Below are positions 14,206 through 15,296 of a stretch of DNA of 15,296 bases, in pieces. A program made the translations under genes and the position numbers. The stretch spans positions 1 to 15,296 of the forward strand of contig CAZXWI010000034.1 in NCBI GenBank assembly GCA_964644555.1, read 5' to 3'. Source of the stretch: RUG14186 sp964644555. GTDB lineage: Bacteria; Bacillota; Clostridia; Eubacteriales; Anaerofustaceae. Position 1 is the first letter of the stretch; every line of letters starts with the position of its first letter. The notes beneath the pieces were generated by a model that searched no databases, was not told the DNA's origin, and saw only the letters and a list, made by a program, of their open reading frames with translations.

Positions 14206-15246
14206 TTATTCCACAACAACAGTCTGTTTTGTTTCTGCACTCTTTTCGCTGGCAAAGATGACTTTCATTGCATGAAGGGCACTTTCTGCGCAAAGAGGAG
14301 GCTGAACATTGTTTTTAACGCTGTCGATAAACATATCTATAACACCTGTTGTGGTTCTGCCGCCGGTGGTCTGCTCTTTGTTGGAGGTTAAAAGATCCAA
14401 TTCGTAATTATCTACTGTGCCATCGGGCTTTTCTACGATGAGTGAATATTTCGGGTCAGCATACACTTTAATAACACCGCCGGTCATTTGGAATATTGTG
14501 GAATTATCTTCCATGCCGTAGTTTGTCCAACCTACATGCATTGTACCGATAGCGCCTTTGTCGGTTTTGTATATGCAGAATGAGTTGTCGTCAACGGTGA
14601 TAGGTGTACCGTCGGAGAATTTTTTGTCGAGAACACCCATAACTGCTGTGGTTTCAACTATTTTATGCCCTGTTACATAATGGAACATATCCGTTTTATG
14701 CACACCCAAGTCTGCCATTGCACCAAATGCGGCAAACTTTTTATCGAAAAACCATGAATCTTTAACTCCAGTCCAACCTTCGGGACCGGGGTGGCAGAAA
14801 TTCGTCTGGAAGCTTATAAGAGTTCCCAATTCGCCGCTTTCGATGAGTTCTTTGGCTTTTACATGAGCCTTGGCAAGTCTTTGATTTAAGCCTATCATGA
14901 GGATTTTGCCGGATTTCTTTGCTTCTTCCACCATAGTTTCGCAGTCCTCAAGGGTGGTAGCCATGGGTTTTTCGCATAATACATGTTTGCCTGCTTTGAG
15001 TGCTTGCACGGAAACAGCACAGTGAGCCACATTGGCAACACATACGCTTACTGCGTCAACATCACTAGAGAGCAGTTCTTCGATGGAATCGTAAGCAACT
15101 CCACCGTATTCTTTTGCCAATTCTTCGGCTCTTTCTTTTACAACATCGTAAAATGCAACTAATTTGCAATCCGCATTTTCAGCATATTCGGGAGCATGGC
15201 GAACCTGAGTTATTTTGCCGCAACCGATAATACCAACTTTGATCAT
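14206..15246 (-). CDS. Gfo/Idh/MocA-family NAD(P)-dependent oxidoreductase
   Basis: A 346-residue protein with an N-terminal Rossmann fold: GIIGCGKITQ (5-14), acidic D34 at the end of the second strand (suggesting NAD preference), and CEKPMA (91-96) with the catalytic-type K93. The C-terminal domain carries DLGVHKTDM with D179 and H183, the usual active-site pair in this family. It is normal in length. The start ATG is preceded by AAAGGG. It is the first gene seen of a two-gene unit with the downstream isomerase. Family members oxidise or reduce sugars, inositols or sugar derivatives; the substrate is not known here. No twin-arginine or other signal peptide, so cytoplasmic. Confidence 0.92.
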   Translation of the reverse strand: MIKVGIIGCGKITQVRHAPEYAENADCKLVAFYDVVKERAEELAKEYGGVAYDSIEELLSSDVDAVSVCVANVAHCAVSVQALKAGKHVLCEKPMATTLEDCETMVEEAKKSGKILMIGLNQRLAKAHVKAKELIESGELGTLISFQTNFCHPGPEGWTGVKDSWFFDKKFAAFGAMADLGVHKTDMFHYVTGHKIVETTAVMGVLDKKFSDGTPITVDDNSFCIYKTDKGAIGTMHVGWTNYGMEDNSTIFQMTGGVIKVYADPKYSLIVEKPDGTVDNYELDLLTSNKEQTTGGRTTTGVIDMFIDSVKNNVQPPLCAESALHAMKVIFASEKSAETKQTVVVE

Positions 15247-15270
15247 GATAATTACCCTTTCTTTTTAAAA

Positions 15271-15294
15271 ATATATTTTGTCGAATAAATATAT
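15271..15294. repeat. AT-rich inverted repeat upstream of the oxidoreductase gene
   Basis: ATATATTT (15271-15278) and AAATATAT (15287-15294) form a perfect 8-bp inverted repeat with an 8-base centre, 25 bases before the oxidoreductase ATG. It could be an operator, but the low complexity makes chance likely, and the window ends before a full promoter can be judged. Confidence 0.3.
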
Positions 15295-15296
15295 CG

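Overview
The window looks like chromosomal DNA from a low-GC Firmicute, most likely an anaerobic gut-type member of the Clostridia. The reasons are AT-rich intergenic DNA, TTG starts paired with good Shine-Dalgarno sites, tightly packed operons, and a clostridial style of purine synthesis (single-chain PurL, PurE without PurK, PurO plus a stand-alone AICAR transformylase). I cannot name a genus from this sequence. I see no tRNA, rRNA, CRISPR array, insertion sequence or phage gene.

Left part (about 1-3661, + strand): a four-gene operon encoding an XpaC-family membrane protein, a TelA (toxic anion resistance) coiled-coil protein, a short divergent LemA-like membrane protein, and a secreted, membrane-anchored TPM-domain protein with a Gly/Ser-rich tail. 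It ends at an intrinsic terminator. XpaC/TelA and LemA/TPM are each known gene pairs. Here all four sit in one unit, which suggests a joint envelope or stress role of unknown mechanism.

Middle part (3765-12950, - strand): a purine operon in the order purE-purM-purN-purO-purH'-purD-purL. It has a strong sigma-A-type promoter with an extended -10 about 100 bases before purE, and a terminator 8 bases after purL. Genes overlap or nearly touch, so translation is probably coupled. It encodes GAR formation (PurD), GAR formylation (PurN), FGAM synthesis (PurL with its glutaminase fused on), ring closure (PurM), carboxylation (PurE), AICAR formylation (PurH') and final IMP closure (PurO). The last two steps are split between an AICAR transformylase lacking its usual N-terminal cyclohydrolase domain and an archaeal-type PurO. 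purF, purC, purB and purK are not here and must lie elsewhere or, for purK, may be absent.

The 348-base gap upstream of purE (12844-13191) holds the promoter, a 9-bp inverted repeat at the start site, a leader hairpin, an interlocked pair of inverted repeats beside a possible + strand promoter, and the hairpin that may end the upstream transcript.

Right part (13192-15296, - strand): a two-gene unit of a Gfo/Idh/MocA-type NAD(P)-dependent oxidoreductase followed by a xylose-isomerase-like TIM-barrel sugar isomerase/epimerase. The pair is typical of catabolism of a sugar, inositol or keto-sugar. The substrate is not evident.
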